This document shows positions 6,895 to 15,308 of a stretch of DNA of 55,373 nt, piece by piece (position 1 is the first letter of the stretch; every line of letters begins with the position of its first letter). The stretch comes from JAAZMA01 sp036720245 (GTDB lineage Bacteria; Bacillota; Clostridia; Tissierellales; Tepidimicrobiaceae), in assembly GCA_036720245.1 (NCBI GenBank), contig DAIMNI010000008.1:1-55373 (forward strand). The letters are read 5' to 3'. The position numbers were made by a program, and so were the translations under genes. The notes beneath the pieces were generated by a model. That model was not told where the DNA came from. It ran no database searches and saw nothing but the letters and a program-made list of their open reading frames with translations.

Positions 6895-6928
6895 AATCCC
6901 ACTTCTCCCCTTTGATGTGGGATTTTTA
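6895..6928 (+). terminator. hairpin with T-run in the late leader
   Basis: AATCCCAC (6895-6902) pairs with GTGGGATT (6917-6924), then TTT. Good terminator shape with a 14-nt loop. Because it lies between the candidate late promoter and terS it could be an antitermination target. The rest of the 6801-7052 stretch shows no convincing gene: the 70-codon frame at 6836-7048 has no ribosome site and contains this hairpin. Confidence 0.6.
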
Positions 6929-7052
6929 CTTGACAAAATTAAATATTACTCGCTACATAGAAAGGCTTGTTTTTATCCCCCTTTGGCAGGCTTTTCTTTT
7001 TTTATACTTGTTATGGGAATAATGTCGAAACTTGCGATAAATAAATAAAGGA

Positions 7053-7093
7053 TTTTCTCCTTTCTTGTAGAATAAGTATAGGAAAGGGGGAGA
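7053..7093 (+). promoter_or_regulatory. stem-loop sequestering a ribosome binding site
   Basis: TTTTCTCCTTTC (7053-7064) can pair along all 12 positions (three G-U pairs) with GAAAGGGGGAGA (7082-7093), which contains the Shine-Dalgarno of the following membrane-protein frame. Loop of 17 nt. This would hide the ribosome site, as in RNA thermometers or attenuated leaders. Seen by hand pairing only. Confidence 0.5.
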
Positions 7094-7098
7094 TTTTA

Positions 7099-7590
7099 AT
7101 ATTTAAACATATAAAAAAGTTTTTTAAAAAAGTACTAGATGTAGAGGTAAGTTCTGAAAAAATAATTAATTTTATATTTTTAGAAATAAATAAAGATGGC
7201 AAAAGAACATACGGAGAATTAAAGAATATCTTAAAACAGGAGTATTCTAAAAAGCCTGAAGAAGAATTGATAGAGTATTATGATGAATATAAATATAAAA
7301 AAATGTTTCTAGAATCTATGAATCCTGAAAACTTGACAATAGGTGCCATTTCTATTTTTGCTATAATAATAACTATATTTGTGACTGTTGTCTATAAAGG
7401 TATTGTTGATATTAGTATCTTTATTTCATTGTTAATCTATTGTTTAATTCTAATAGGCACTATGCGTCTTTTGCAACATAGAATCATGGATAAATCAAAA
7501 AAGATAGTTTACTATGATATAGTCTTAGAAGTCATAAAAGAAGTTTTAGAAGAAAAAAGTCATAATATACAAAGTAGCGAGAGCCTATAA
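7099..7590 (+). CDS. two-span membrane protein with non-standard start codon
   Basis: The frame is open from 7045 and has no ATG, GTG or TTG until TTG 7267, yet GGGGGAG (7086-7092) sits six bases before ATA 7099. From there the product is 163 residues: basic amphipathic start (FKHIKKFFKKVL), an acidic region, two hydrophobic segments at about residues 80-98 and 104-121, and a charged tail. Starting at TTG 7267 would lose 56 well-behaved codons. It sits between late regulator and terS with its own terminator, so it resembles cargo. Function unknown. Confidence 0.55.
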   Translation: MFKHIKKFFKKVLDVEVSSEKIINFIFLEINKDGKRTYGELKNILKQEYSKKPEEELIEYYDEYKYKKMFLESMNPENLTIGAISIFAIIITIFVTVVYKGIVDISIFISLLIYCLILIGTMRLLQHRIMDKSKKIVYYDIVLEVIKEVLEEKSHNIQSSESL

Positions 7591-7605
7591 TAAGGCTCTT
7601 TTTTC
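7580..7605 (+). terminator. rho-independent terminator before terS
   Basis: AGAGCCT pairs with AGGCTCT around ATAATA, followed by six Ts. It overlaps the end of the membrane-protein gene and would separate it from the terminase operon. Confidence 0.85.
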
Positions 7606-7654
7606 ATACAAAAAATCAATATAGAAAACAACTCAAATAAGTAGGTGGTGATCA

Positions 7655-8356
7655 TTGGATGAAATAAGAAAAAAAGCAAAACAGGATTATATGGAAGGCA
7701 TGAAGTATAAGGATATATGCGATAAATACAATATTTCAATGAACACTTTAAAGTCCTGGGTAAAAAGATATAATTGGGCTGATGAAAGAAAAAAGTTAAA
7801 CAAAAAGGGTGCACACAAAAATAAAAGGGGTGCACCCAAAGGCAATAAGAATGCAATAGACAATAATGGTGGTCCTCCTAAAGGTAATCTTAATGCAATA
7901 AAACATGGAGCCTATCAGTCCTTATATGCTGATATTTTAAGCACAGAAGATAAGATACTCTTTAACATGACTAATTCATCTACAAATGTGGATGATGAAA
8001 TAAAATTACTTAGGTTTAAAATAGCAAGACTTCTCAACTTAGGGGAGTCTTTTTTTTATAATATGTTTGGACAAAAAGTAGAAAAAGAATTATCAGAGGA
8101 GGAAAGAATAGCAGGTATTAATGCCTGTATGGACCAACTAAGAAAATTAATAGAAGTTAAGGCTAAGATGGCTACAGACACAGAAAAACTAGAGTTAGAA
8201 GAAGAAAAGTTTGAATTTCAAAAATATAAATCTAATATAGATTTACAGCTAAAGAAAGAGAAACTAGAATTAGAAAAAACTAAAGGAGATAAAAAGGATA
8301 CAAACATTAGAGTTACTATAGTAGATGATATAGAAGGTGAAGAAGATGGAGATTAA
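7655..8356 (+). CDS. terS: terminase small subunit
   Basis: 233 residues from TTG, with GGTGGTGATCA upstream. Residues 1-45 are an HTH (YKDICDKYNISMNTLKSWVK) that binds the packaging site; the region around 55-85 has KGNKNAI and KGNLNAIKHGAYQ, typical of PBSX/SPP1-type small terminases. A long charged helix (about 160-220) suits oligomerisation. Overlaps terL by 11 bp. Confidence 0.88.
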   Translation: MDEIRKKAKQDYMEGMKYKDICDKYNISMNTLKSWVKRYNWADERKKLNKKGAHKNKRGAPKGNKNAIDNNGGPPKGNLNAIKHGAYQSLYADILSTEDKILFNMTNSSTNVDDEIKLLRFKIARLLNLGESFFYNMFGQKVEKELSEEERIAGINACMDQLRKLIEVKAKMATDTEKLELEEEKFEFQKYKSNIDLQLKKEKLELEKTKGDKKDTNIRVTIVDDIEGEEDGD

Positions 8357-9626
8357 ACTATCAGAAATAATCGCGCCTTCTTTTTATGATCTTCATATAG
8401 ACATAAAAAACAATAAGAACACCGAATATATGCTAAAAGGTGGCAGAGGATCTACTAAATCATCATTTGCTAGTATAGAGATAATCCTAGGAATGATGAG
8501 AGATGCAGAAAAAGGAGAGTTTACTAATGCGGTAGCAATAAGAAAAGTAAAAGATACTCTAAAAGATAGTGTATTTGAGCAATTAGCATGGGCGATAGAA
8601 ATGCTAGGGGTTAGTCATCTATGGAATATACCTCAGTCTAAGCTAGAAATAACATATATCCCTACAGGGCAGAAGATAATATTTAGGGGAGCAGATGATC
8701 CTATAAAATTAAAATCCATAAAAGTATCAAAAGGGTACATTAAATATATTTGGTATGAGGAATTAGACCAATTTAATGGCATGGAAGAAATAAGAAATAT
8801 AAACCAATCCTTAATGAGAGGTGGAGATGATTTTATTGCATTATATACTTACAATCCTCCTAAATCAGTACAAAGTTGGGTAAATACAGAGGCTACAATA
8901 AAAAAGCCTGATAGGAAAGTGTATCATAGTGATTATAGGAGTGTGCCAAGAAAATGGCTAGGAGAACAATTTATTATCGAGGCAGAACACTTAATGAAGA
9001 TTAATCCTACAGCCTATGAGCATGAATATTTAGGAGAGGTTACTGGTACTGGTGGAGAAATATTCATCAATGTTAAGATAAGAGAAATTACAGATAGAGA
9101 AATAAGTATATTTGACAATATTAAAAGAGGACTTGACTGGGGCTACGCATCAGATCCATTTCATTATACAGTATGTCATTATGATAAAACTAGGAGAAAA
9201 TTATATATATTTTATGAAATACAAAAAGTAGGGTTAAGCAACAGGTTAGCAGCAAAATTAATTAAAAAGGAAAATACAGACAATGATTATGTAATAGCTG
9301 ATAGTGCAGAGCCAAAGTCTATAAGTGAAATGAATGTAGACTATGGATTGAAGGTATTGGGAGCAAAAAAAGGCCCTGGCAGTATAGAATTCGGAATCAA
9401 GTTCTTGCAAGACTTAGAAGAAATAATTATAGACGGGGAAAGGTGTCCTAATACAGCTAGAGAATTTCTTAATTATGAACTAGAAAAAGACAAGGAAGGA
9501 AACTTTAAAGCAGAGTTTCCAGATAAAAACAATCACAGTATAGATAGCATTAGGTATGCACTTGAAGATAGCATGATAGGGCAACACAGGACAAGGAATT
9601 ATAGTGGAAAGGGGGCAAGAATATGA
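8346..9626 (+). CDS. terL: terminase large subunit
   Basis: 426 residues from ATG 8346 (GTG 8337 is an alternative). ATPase Walker A KGGRGSTKS near residue 31; the YIWYEELDQF stretch near residue 135 supplies the acidic Walker B. The C-terminal nuclease has Asp-containing GLDWGYASDP (about 260), VIADSAEPKS (about 317) and HSIDSIRYAL (about 397). PBSX XtmB-type packaging motor that cuts concatemers and drives DNA into the prohead. Overlaps portal by 4 bp. Confidence 0.95.
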   Translation: MEIKLSEIIAPSFYDLHIDIKNNKNTEYMLKGGRGSTKSSFASIEIILGMMRDAEKGEFTNAVAIRKVKDTLKDSVFEQLAWAIEMLGVSHLWNIPQSKLEITYIPTGQKIIFRGADDPIKLKSIKVSKGYIKYIWYEELDQFNGMEEIRNINQSLMRGGDDFIALYTYNPPKSVQSWVNTEATIKKPDRKVYHSDYRSVPRKWLGEQFIIEAEHLMKINPTAYEHEYLGEVTGTGGEIFINVKIREITDREISIFDNIKRGLDWGYASDPFHYTVCHYDKTRRKLYIFYEIQKVGLSNRLAAKLIKKENTDNDYVIADSAEPKSISEMNVDYGLKVLGAKKGPGSIEFGIKFLQDLEEIIIDGERCPNTAREFLNYELEKDKEGNFKAEFPDKNNHSIDSIRYALEDSMIGQHRTRNYSGKGARI

Positions 9627-11056
9627 TAGATTATAATACCCTTCTTAAAAGTGAATTACAAGGCTTATATGGGGATTACTTAGCGAAGATAAATAAAATA
9701 AACGGATACTATGAAATATATGAAGGTAAGCAAGAATGGAGAACAGCAGATGGATTAGACTATATCCCTGCTAAGAAAATAACTAATCTAATTAAGAAAC
9801 TAATAGATACTAGAGCAAGATTTATGTTTGGCAGGGAGCCTTTCTTTGATGTTAGGCCAATACAAGAAGATGTAGAAGGAAGCACAATATATAAAGACCA
9901 AGCCCAGGAGAAGGAAGATTTATTAAAACAGATTCTAGATGATAATAAATTCCATAGTAAAGCCTTGAAAGGATATAAGGATTGCAAAATAGGCGGGAGA
10001 GTAGCCATAAAGCTATGGGGGCATAAAGATGAAGGTTTAAAGATTATATTTGTTCCAGCACAAGAGTTTTTCCCACAATATAATTTAGATGATGTGGACC
10101 AACTAGAAAAGGTGGTCTTTTTATATGCTCTAAATAATGAGGAAAGAAAAAGAGACCAGAGGATAAAAAAACAGGTGTGGGAACTAGTGAATGGGAAATG
10201 TATCCTAAATGAAATAACGGTAGATGGAGAAGGGGCAATCATTTCTATTGAATATGAAGATTATGATACAGGATTAGACTTTATTCCAGTAATAATTATT
10301 AGGAATGGTGGATTAACAGGAGAAACAGAGGGAATATCAGATGTGAAGCAATTATGGCATAATCAGGATGCATATAATAGACTTACTTCTGATGATATTG
10401 ATGCTCTAAAATTCCAAATGTTTGGCCAAGATGTAATAACGGATGCAAACGAGATAAGTTTACAAAATATAAAGATAGCACCAGGGGCAATGATAGATTT
10501 ACAAACTGATATAACACAGGCATCAGGAGGCAGACAAGCCAAGATGGAAAGATTAGAATCTAGTTTTTCCTACAAAGATAAGTTTGAAGATACAGTAAAC
10601 AGAATTAAAAATGATATGTATGACACCTTAGATGTCCCGAATGTAGGGTTGGAGCAATTAAAAGGGTTAATGCAATCAGGGAAATCAATGAAAGCCTTAT
10701 ATTGGGGGCTTATGGCTGCATGTGATGAAGATTGGATAGAATGGCAGTCAGCTTTTAAGCAAATGGAAGATTATATATTTAGGATGGTAGATATTTATAA
10801 TTTATACAATGCTAGAAATATTTCTAGCTATGAAACTACATTAGAAATAATTACAAGTTATCCTTTAGCAGAAGATGAGAACGAACAAAAGACAATAGAT
10901 ATGGAAGAAGTTATTGCAGAGGTAAGAAGTAGGGAAAGTTATATAGATAAATGGTCAGAGGTAGAAAGTGTAGAGGCAGAGATAGAGAGAATATTATTAG
11001 AGAAACAGCTATTTAGTGATAATTATAATAAAGATTTGTTAAATGATTTGGAATAG
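9623..11056 (+). CDS. portal protein (SPP1 gp6-like)
   Basis: 477 residues, normal for the family. N-terminal stretch INGYYEIYEGKQEW, the early KKITNLIKKLIDTRARFMFG helix, the central VPAQEFFP region and the GISDVKQLWHNQDAYNRLTS segment are characteristic of SPP1-type portals. It forms the dodecameric ring where terminase docks and DNA enters. Lies directly between terL and the MuF-like gene. Confidence 0.92.
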   Translation: MIDYNTLLKSELQGLYGDYLAKINKINGYYEIYEGKQEWRTADGLDYIPAKKITNLIKKLIDTRARFMFGREPFFDVRPIQEDVEGSTIYKDQAQEKEDLLKQILDDNKFHSKALKGYKDCKIGGRVAIKLWGHKDEGLKIIFVPAQEFFPQYNLDDVDQLEKVVFLYALNNEERKRDQRIKKQVWELVNGKCILNEITVDGEGAIISIEYEDYDTGLDFIPVIIIRNGGLTGETEGISDVKQLWHNQDAYNRLTSDDIDALKFQMFGQDVITDANEISLQNIKIAPGAMIDLQTDITQASGGRQAKMERLESSFSYKDKFEDTVNRIKNDMYDTLDVPNVGLEQLKGLMQSGKSMKALYWGLMAACDEDWIEWQSAFKQMEDYIFRMVDIYNLYNARNISSYETTLEIITSYPLAEDENEQKTIDMEEVIAEVRSRESYIDKWSEVESVEAEIERILLEKQLFSDNYNKDLLNDLE

Positions 11057-11066
11057 GTGATATTCC

Positions 11067-12833
11067 ATGAATATGTATAAAAAAATAGTAAAACAGCAAA
11101 GAAAAGAAATAGCGAAATTAACACTAGAGCAGCAAAGGCAAATACTAAATTTATATGATGATGCCATAGGAGATTTATCAAAAAAAGCAGCAAGGTCAAG
11201 AGATAAATCACTACAAAAAAGATGGAAATTAGACTATATAAAAGAATTAAAAAGGGTAAGAAGTGAACTGGATAAAGAATTAAAAAAACAAGTGATTAAC
11301 TCCACAAAGAAAGCATCAGAAATAGGTACAAAAGCAGAGCAATTAATAATGAAAGAAATATTCCAATTAGCAGAATTAGACACAGGGAAACATTTTACAA
11401 CTATGTTTAGTCAGGTTCAGGACAATGTAGTAAGAGATATAATTACAGGAAACNNNNNNNNNNNNNNNNNNNNNNNNNNNNNNNNNNATAAGGATAATAA
11501 AACATTATCAAGTAGGATTTGGAACTATGGAAATGATTTTGAAAAAGATATACAGTACACAATTAATCAGGCAATACTGCAAAAGAAGTCAGCTATAGAG
11601 TTAGCAGCAGATTTAGAAAAGTTTATAAAGGAACCAGCTAAAAGGGATACCAATTGGGGAAGATGTTATCCTCATTTAAAAAATAAAAGAGTAGATTATA
11701 ATGCTATGAGATTAGCAAGGACAAGTATAAATCACAGTTACCAGACAGCTAGTATTCAATCTAGTACATTAAACCCATTTGTAGAGGGTATAGAGTGGCA
11801 AAGTGCATTAATACATGGCAGAACTTGTGGATTATGTCAGGAAAGACATGGAACTATATATCCGATTGATGAAGTGCCTTTAGATCATCCATCAGGTTTG
11901 TGTTCAATGCTCCCAACAGTTGGAAAAGGATTAGACCAAGTTGCAGAGGAATTAAAAAGTTGGCTAGATGGGGAAGATAATCCTATATTGGATAATTGGT
12001 ATGATAATTATGGGGACTATTTTAGTGGGTTAAGTAAGGCTAAACATGGTATAATAAATATAAAGGGATATGAAGATAAATCTAGAGAAAAACGATACAA
12101 TTCTACTAAAGAGGCATTTAAGAGAGTATCATATACTAATATGGATAAAGATTATGCAAAGGAAATAGATGCAGAATTATTGGATATAATAAACAAATAC
12201 CCATTAGACAGTAAAGGCATGACGGTTAAGGCATTAAAGAAGGACAGCTATTTTGGCTATCAGAGTTACGGAATAGGGCATAATAAAAAGACTAATAAAT
12301 TATATATATCAGATGAAATAGTATATAGTAATTACCTTCATAATAATAAAAAAGTATCTACTAAAACCCATGAAATGAACTATAGAGGTAGAGGTTCACC
12401 GTTACTAAATAGCAAGAAAGCCCATTTAGCGACTATAAGTCATGAATATGGGCATGCAATAGATACCTACTACCTATTAGCAAAAGATAAAAAATTAATG
12501 AAGGATATTAAGGATATAGATGGGAAAACATTAGATTGGGGAATAGCTAATTCAGCTAATTCAATCAACATGGAATTGGCAACAAGCAAAAACCAATTGT
12601 CTTATGTATTATGGGATAAGATGAAAAAAGAATATGGCATGGAAGATAAAGAATTCAATCAAAAAATACATGATGAGTTAGGAAGTTATGCAGCAAGTGA
12701 GCCAGTGGAGTTTTTAGCAGAAGGATTTGCTAACATGAATTGTTTGGAAGAAGGGCAAAAAACGGAGTTTATTAAGATGTTTGAAAAGATATTTAATGAA
12801 GAATTTGACAAAGTTTTGAGAGGGGGAAGGTAA
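11067..12833 (+). CDS. MuF-like minor head protein with C-terminal zinc-metalloprotease domain
   Basis: About 588 residues, interrupted by 34 Ns that keep frame. Residues 1-300 are a MuF/SPP1 gp7-like head-morphogenesis region: helical N-terminus, ARTSINHSYQTASIQSS, then HGRTCGLCQERHGTIYPIDE. Residues about 310-588 are an extra domain with HEYGHA (about 459-464) and a downstream EPVEFLAEGFANM (about 545), the HExxH...E set of gluzincins. MuF proteins with variable C-terminal toxin domains are known from temperate phages of Firmicutes; they are packaged in the head and may be delivered with DNA. Substrate unknown. Confidence 0.85.
   Translation: MNMYKKIVKQQRKEIAKLTLEQQRQILNLYDDAIGDLSKKAARSRDKSLQKRWKLDYIKELKRVRSELDKELKKQVINSTKKASEIGTKAEQLIMKEIFQLAELDTGKHFTTMFSQVQDNVVRDIITGNXXXXXXXXXXXXKDNKTLSSRIWNYGNDFEKDIQYTINQAILQKKSAIELAADLEKFIKEPAKRDTNWGRCYPHLKNKRVDYNAMRLARTSINHSYQTASIQSSTLNPFVEGIEWQSALIHGRTCGLCQERHGTIYPIDEVPLDHPSGLCSMLPTVGKGLDQVAEELKSWLDGEDNPILDNWYDNYGDYFSGLSKAKHGIINIKGYEDKSREKRYNSTKEAFKRVSYTNMDKDYAKEIDAELLDIINKYPLDSKGMTVKALKKDSYFGYQSYGIGHNKKTNKLYISDEIVYSNYLHNNKKVSTKTHEMNYRGRGSPLLNSKKAHLATISHEYGHAIDTYYLLAKDKKLMKDIKDIDGKTLDWGIANSANSINMELATSKNQLSYVLWDKMKKEYGMEDKEFNQKIHDELGSYAASEPVEFLAEGFANMNCLEEGQKTEFIKMFEKIFNEEFDKVLRGGR
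11454..11487. other. assembly gap (34 N) in the MuF-like gene
   Basis: The N run lies inside the helical N-terminal region. With 34 Ns plus the next two bases the downstream frame is in register, so the length is probably right or a multiple of three off. Confidence 0.95.
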
Positions 12834-12982
12834 TGGAAACATTAAAAGGGAATTTTACGCAGGTAGATTATAACAAACTAATGGCTGAATTGAGATATTT
12901 AGAAATGAGGATTTATTTAGGAGAAGATAATGAGGAAAACAGGAAAAGGGTAAAAGAAATAAAAGAGATATTAAATAATTAA
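12833..12982 (+). CDS. 49-residue protein coupled to the MuF-zincin gene
   Basis: ATG 12833 overlaps the previous stop (TAATG), with AGGGGGAAGG just upstream, so translation is coupled. The peptide is a charged helical protein (MAELRYLEMRIYLGEDNEEN in the middle). Its position invites the idea of an inhibitor or immunity partner for the zincin domain, but similar tiny proteins also occur in phages without such toxins, so this is only a hypothesis. Confidence 0.5.
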   Translation: METLKGNFTQVDYNKLMAELRYLEMRIYLGEDNEENRKRVKEIKEILNN

Positions 12983-12989
12983 GGGGGAT

Positions 12990-13295
12990 ATGATGAGTGA
13001 GGTAGTTTGTGATAATTGCAACAAAGGATTTAAAATAAAGGTAAGGACACAAAAGATTAAGGATGGTGTTGAGAGAGTTTATTTCACTTGTCCTAAGTGT
13101 AAAACAGAATATACTTTTTACTACACTAATGATAAGGTAAAAGAGTTACAGGGGCAGATTAAGGCCTTACAGATGGAATATAATAGCCTAAGAGGTAAAA
13201 ATACAAGTAAAGGTTATGGAATGCTGCAAGAAATAACAAAGATAAAGAATAAGGTAGGGAAAGAAATGGATTTGTTAAAGATAGTGTATAATTAA
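12990..13295 (+). CDS. zinc-ribbon plus coiled-coil phage protein
   Basis: 101 residues, or 100 from the second ATG. CDNC near residue 7 and CPKC near residue 34 form a ribbon; residues 48-75 are coiled coil (KELQGQIKALQMEYNSLRG). Proteins of this type sit between the minor capsid and scaffold genes in many clostridial siphophages. Role unknown, probably head-related by position. Confidence 0.65.
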   Translation: MMSEVVCDNCNKGFKIKVRTQKIKDGVERVYFTCPKCKTEYTFYYTNDKVKELQGQIKALQMEYNSLRGKNTSKGYGMLQEITKIKNKVGKEMDLLKIVYN

Positions 13296-13363
13296 ACATT
13301 TTAGAAAGTATAAACAGGCATTTAATGATAGCCTTATACAATTAAATTTATATGTATGCATTA

Positions 13364-13389
13364 GGCACTTAATAAGTGTCTTTTATTTT
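13364..13389 (+). terminator. rho-independent terminator before the scaffold gene
   Basis: GGCACTT pairs with AAGTGTC (one G-U) around a three-base centre, followed by TTTTATTTT. It would reduce transcription between early head genes and scaffold/capsid, which need different expression levels. Confidence 0.7.
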
Positions 13390-13495
13390 GTCCTAAATAA
13401 GACATTAAACTGTTTTAATTCGTAAGCCATGACGATATATTGGCAAATCAGGAGATGGGACCTCGTAAAAAACCGTAGATTAAGGAGGAATAGAA
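13390..13495 (+). ncRNA. possible structured 5' leader of the scaffold-capsid operon
   Basis: About 100 bases lie between the terminator and scaffold ATG without an ORF. The segment 13427-13480 is richer in G and C than its surroundings, with short complementary pieces (GCCA with TGGC, CCAT with ATGG, TCGT with ACGA) that could form nested or pseudoknotted helices. I have the impression that similar leaders precede scaffold genes of other Firmicutes phages, but cannot name a family. The ribosome site AAGGAGG closes it. Confidence 0.35.
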
Positions 13496-14086
13496 ATGAA
13501 AAGAGAATTCTTAAAAGGATTAGGATTAGCAGATGATGCAATAGACAAAGTAATGGCAGAGAATGGGAAGGATATAGAAAATACTAAGGGAGATTTAAAA
13601 GCTAAAGAAACAGAGCTAGAAACAAAGACAAAAGAATTAGAAACCTTGCAAGGGCAATTGAAAACAGCTAATAAGCAAATAGAGGATTTTAAGGAAATGG
13701 ATGTAGAAGGGATAAAAAAAGCATCAGATGATTATAAGGAAAAATATGATAAGGCTATAAAGGATGCAGAGAAAGAAATAGAAGGTTTAAAGTTTAACCA
13801 TGCAATAGAGAATGCTTTAAATAAAGCAGGAACTAAGAATGCAAAAGCAGCCAGAGCCTTATTAGATATTGGGGCATTGAAAGATAGTAAGAACATAGAC
13901 AAGGATATAGAGACAGCTATAGCAGGATTAAAAGAAACAGATGGATATTTATTTGGAGAAGCAGGGCCAGATGGAACTGGTGGAAGCAAAGGAGCAGGAG
14001 CAAAGAATAATCCTAAACCTGAAGGCAGTGGATCAGTAAATGATTTTATCAGCTCTATAAGAGAAGTACAGGCTAAAAGAGAATAG
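13496..14086 (+). CDS. capsid scaffolding protein (GP20 family)
   Basis: 196 residues. N-terminal KREFLKGLGLADDAIDKVMA, a long coiled coil (about 30-110) and a disordered Gly/Lys-rich tail are typical of phage minor structural protein GP20, which is a scaffold for capsid assembly. Immediately followed by the capsid gene. The low-complexity tail (about 160-180) probably contacts capsid subunits. Confidence 0.88.
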   Translation: MKREFLKGLGLADDAIDKVMAENGKDIENTKGDLKAKETELETKTKELETLQGQLKTANKQIEDFKEMDVEGIKKASDDYKEKYDKAIKDAEKEIEGLKFNHAIENALNKAGTKNAKAARALLDIGALKDSKNIDKDIETAIAGLKETDGYLFGEAGPDGTGGSKGAGAKNNPKPEGSGSVNDFISSIREVQAKRE

Positions 14087-14098
14087 GAGGAATAAAAA

Positions 14099-14998
14099 AT
14101 GCCAGATAATTTATTTTTAAAAGACAATTTAACTGGATTTGTGCCAGTTGAGCAGGCAAAAGAAATTATGAAAGATGTAGCAAGAGGTTCTTCTATACTA
14201 AGATTATCTAGAGTAGAACCTATGAAAAGTGATACTAAGAAATTTCCAGTAATGACAGATGGCCCAGGAGCATTTTGGGTAGGAGAAACTGAAAGAATAA
14301 AAACTTCTGTAGCTACTTGGATATTTCCAGAAATGAATGCTAAGAAATTAGCAGTAATAGTACCAGTTACTAAGGAAAAGATAAATGATACCACTATAAA
14401 TGTATTTGGGGAATTAAAGCCAGCAATAGCAGAGGCATTTTATACAGCTATAGATGCAGCATGTTTATTTGGAACTAACTCTCCATTTGCTAAGAATATA
14501 TTAGGGGTAGCTACAAATGGTGGTAATATAGTGGCACTAGGAACCAATGGGGATGGAAAATTAGACTTAGATATATCAGATGTTATGGCTTTAATTGAAG
14601 ATGCAGGGCAAGATGTAAATGGATTTGCAGCCCATTATGGAATGAAAAACTCTTTAAGAAAATTAAGAGATGGCAATGGAGCACCTTTATTTGCACAGGG
14701 AATTAATCAAAATGAATTCTACAATAATCCTATAGAATTTGTTAGAAATGGTGCATGGAATAAAGAAAAGGCTGAAGTAATTGCAGCTAATTGGAATTAT
14801 TCCTTAGTCGGAATTAGAGAAGGAATAGAATATGAGATATTAAGGGAGGCTACATTGCAATCCGTAACTATGGAAGATGGGCAGCCATTGTCTTTAGCTG
14901 AAAATGATATGATAGCAATTAAAGCTACTATGAGATTAGGGTTTTTACCAATTAAAGATGAGGCATTTGCAATTCTAACACCAAAGGTAGAGGGATAA
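14099..14998 (+). CDS. major capsid protein (HK97 fold)
   Basis: 299 residues. LFLKDNLTGFVPVEQAKEIM at the start, ASSIL-like RGSSILRLSRVEPM, KKFPVMTDGPGAFWVGE, and the later AAHYGMKNSLRKLRDGNG and MRLGFLPIKDEAFAIL segments are those of HK97-type capsids. No N-terminal delta domain is evident, consistent with a separate scaffold. Strong AGGAGG site. Confidence 0.9.
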   Translation: MPDNLFLKDNLTGFVPVEQAKEIMKDVARGSSILRLSRVEPMKSDTKKFPVMTDGPGAFWVGETERIKTSVATWIFPEMNAKKLAVIVPVTKEKINDTTINVFGELKPAIAEAFYTAIDAACLFGTNSPFAKNILGVATNGGNIVALGTNGDGKLDLDISDVMALIEDAGQDVNGFAAHYGMKNSLRKLRDGNGAPLFAQGINQNEFYNNPIEFVRNGAWNKEKAEVIAANWNYSLVGIREGIEYEILREATLQSVTMEDGQPLSLAENDMIAIKATMRLGFLPIKDEAFAILTPKVEG

Positions 14999-15000
14999 TT

Positions 15001-15024
15001 CCCTTTGCCTATTGGGTGAAAGGG
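15001..15024 (+). other. hairpin overlapping the ribosome site of the next gene
   Basis: CCCTTT (15001-15006) pairs with AAAGGG (15019-15024); the second arm includes the AGGGTGA ribosome site of the 15033 gene. It may lower translation relative to the abundant capsid protein. Confidence 0.4.
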
Positions 15025-15032
15025 TGATTTAA

Positions 15033-15308
15033 TTGTATGAAAAATATACAGATGGGAAAAGGCTAATTTATGCTACAAATAGGGCCTATGAAGTCTTGTA
15101 TAAAAGGCAAGGCTTTAAAAAAACGGAAGATGAATTAATTGGCACCATAGAACAGCCTATAATCGAAGATAAAGGGGATAGCAATATAATTAGTATAGAT
15201 GATATAACAAAGGCTGAAATAAGCGAAATACTAAGCCAGAAGGGTATTGAATATAATCCTAAAGATAAAAAGGAAGTTTTATATGCTTTAATGGTGGAAG
15301 GTGATTAA
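15033..15308 (+). CDS. head protein with HeH/SAP-like C-terminal domain
   Basis: 91 residues from TTG behind AGGGTGA. N-terminal 45 residues are a small beta region (LIYATNRAYEVLYKRQGFKK); the C-terminal 40 (ITKAEISEILSQKGIEYNPK, ending VLYALMVEG) resemble the HeH/LEM or SAP-like helix-extended-helix module. This two-part protein is common right after capsid genes in clostridial siphophages. Possibly a head-tail joining or decoration component. Confidence 0.65.
   Translation: MYEKYTDGKRLIYATNRAYEVLYKRQGFKKTEDELIGTIEQPIIEDKGDSNIISIDDITKAEISEILSQKGIEYNPKDKKEVLYALMVEGD

Noticed and set aside
6959..7012. Second terminator with AAAGGCTT and AGGCTTTT
   Set aside because: The two arms are direct, not inverted, repeats, so they cannot form a stem.
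6836..7048. 70-codon frame with ATG 6836
   Set aside because: No ribosome site, a terminator-like hairpin inside it and no protein-like pattern; treated as late leader.
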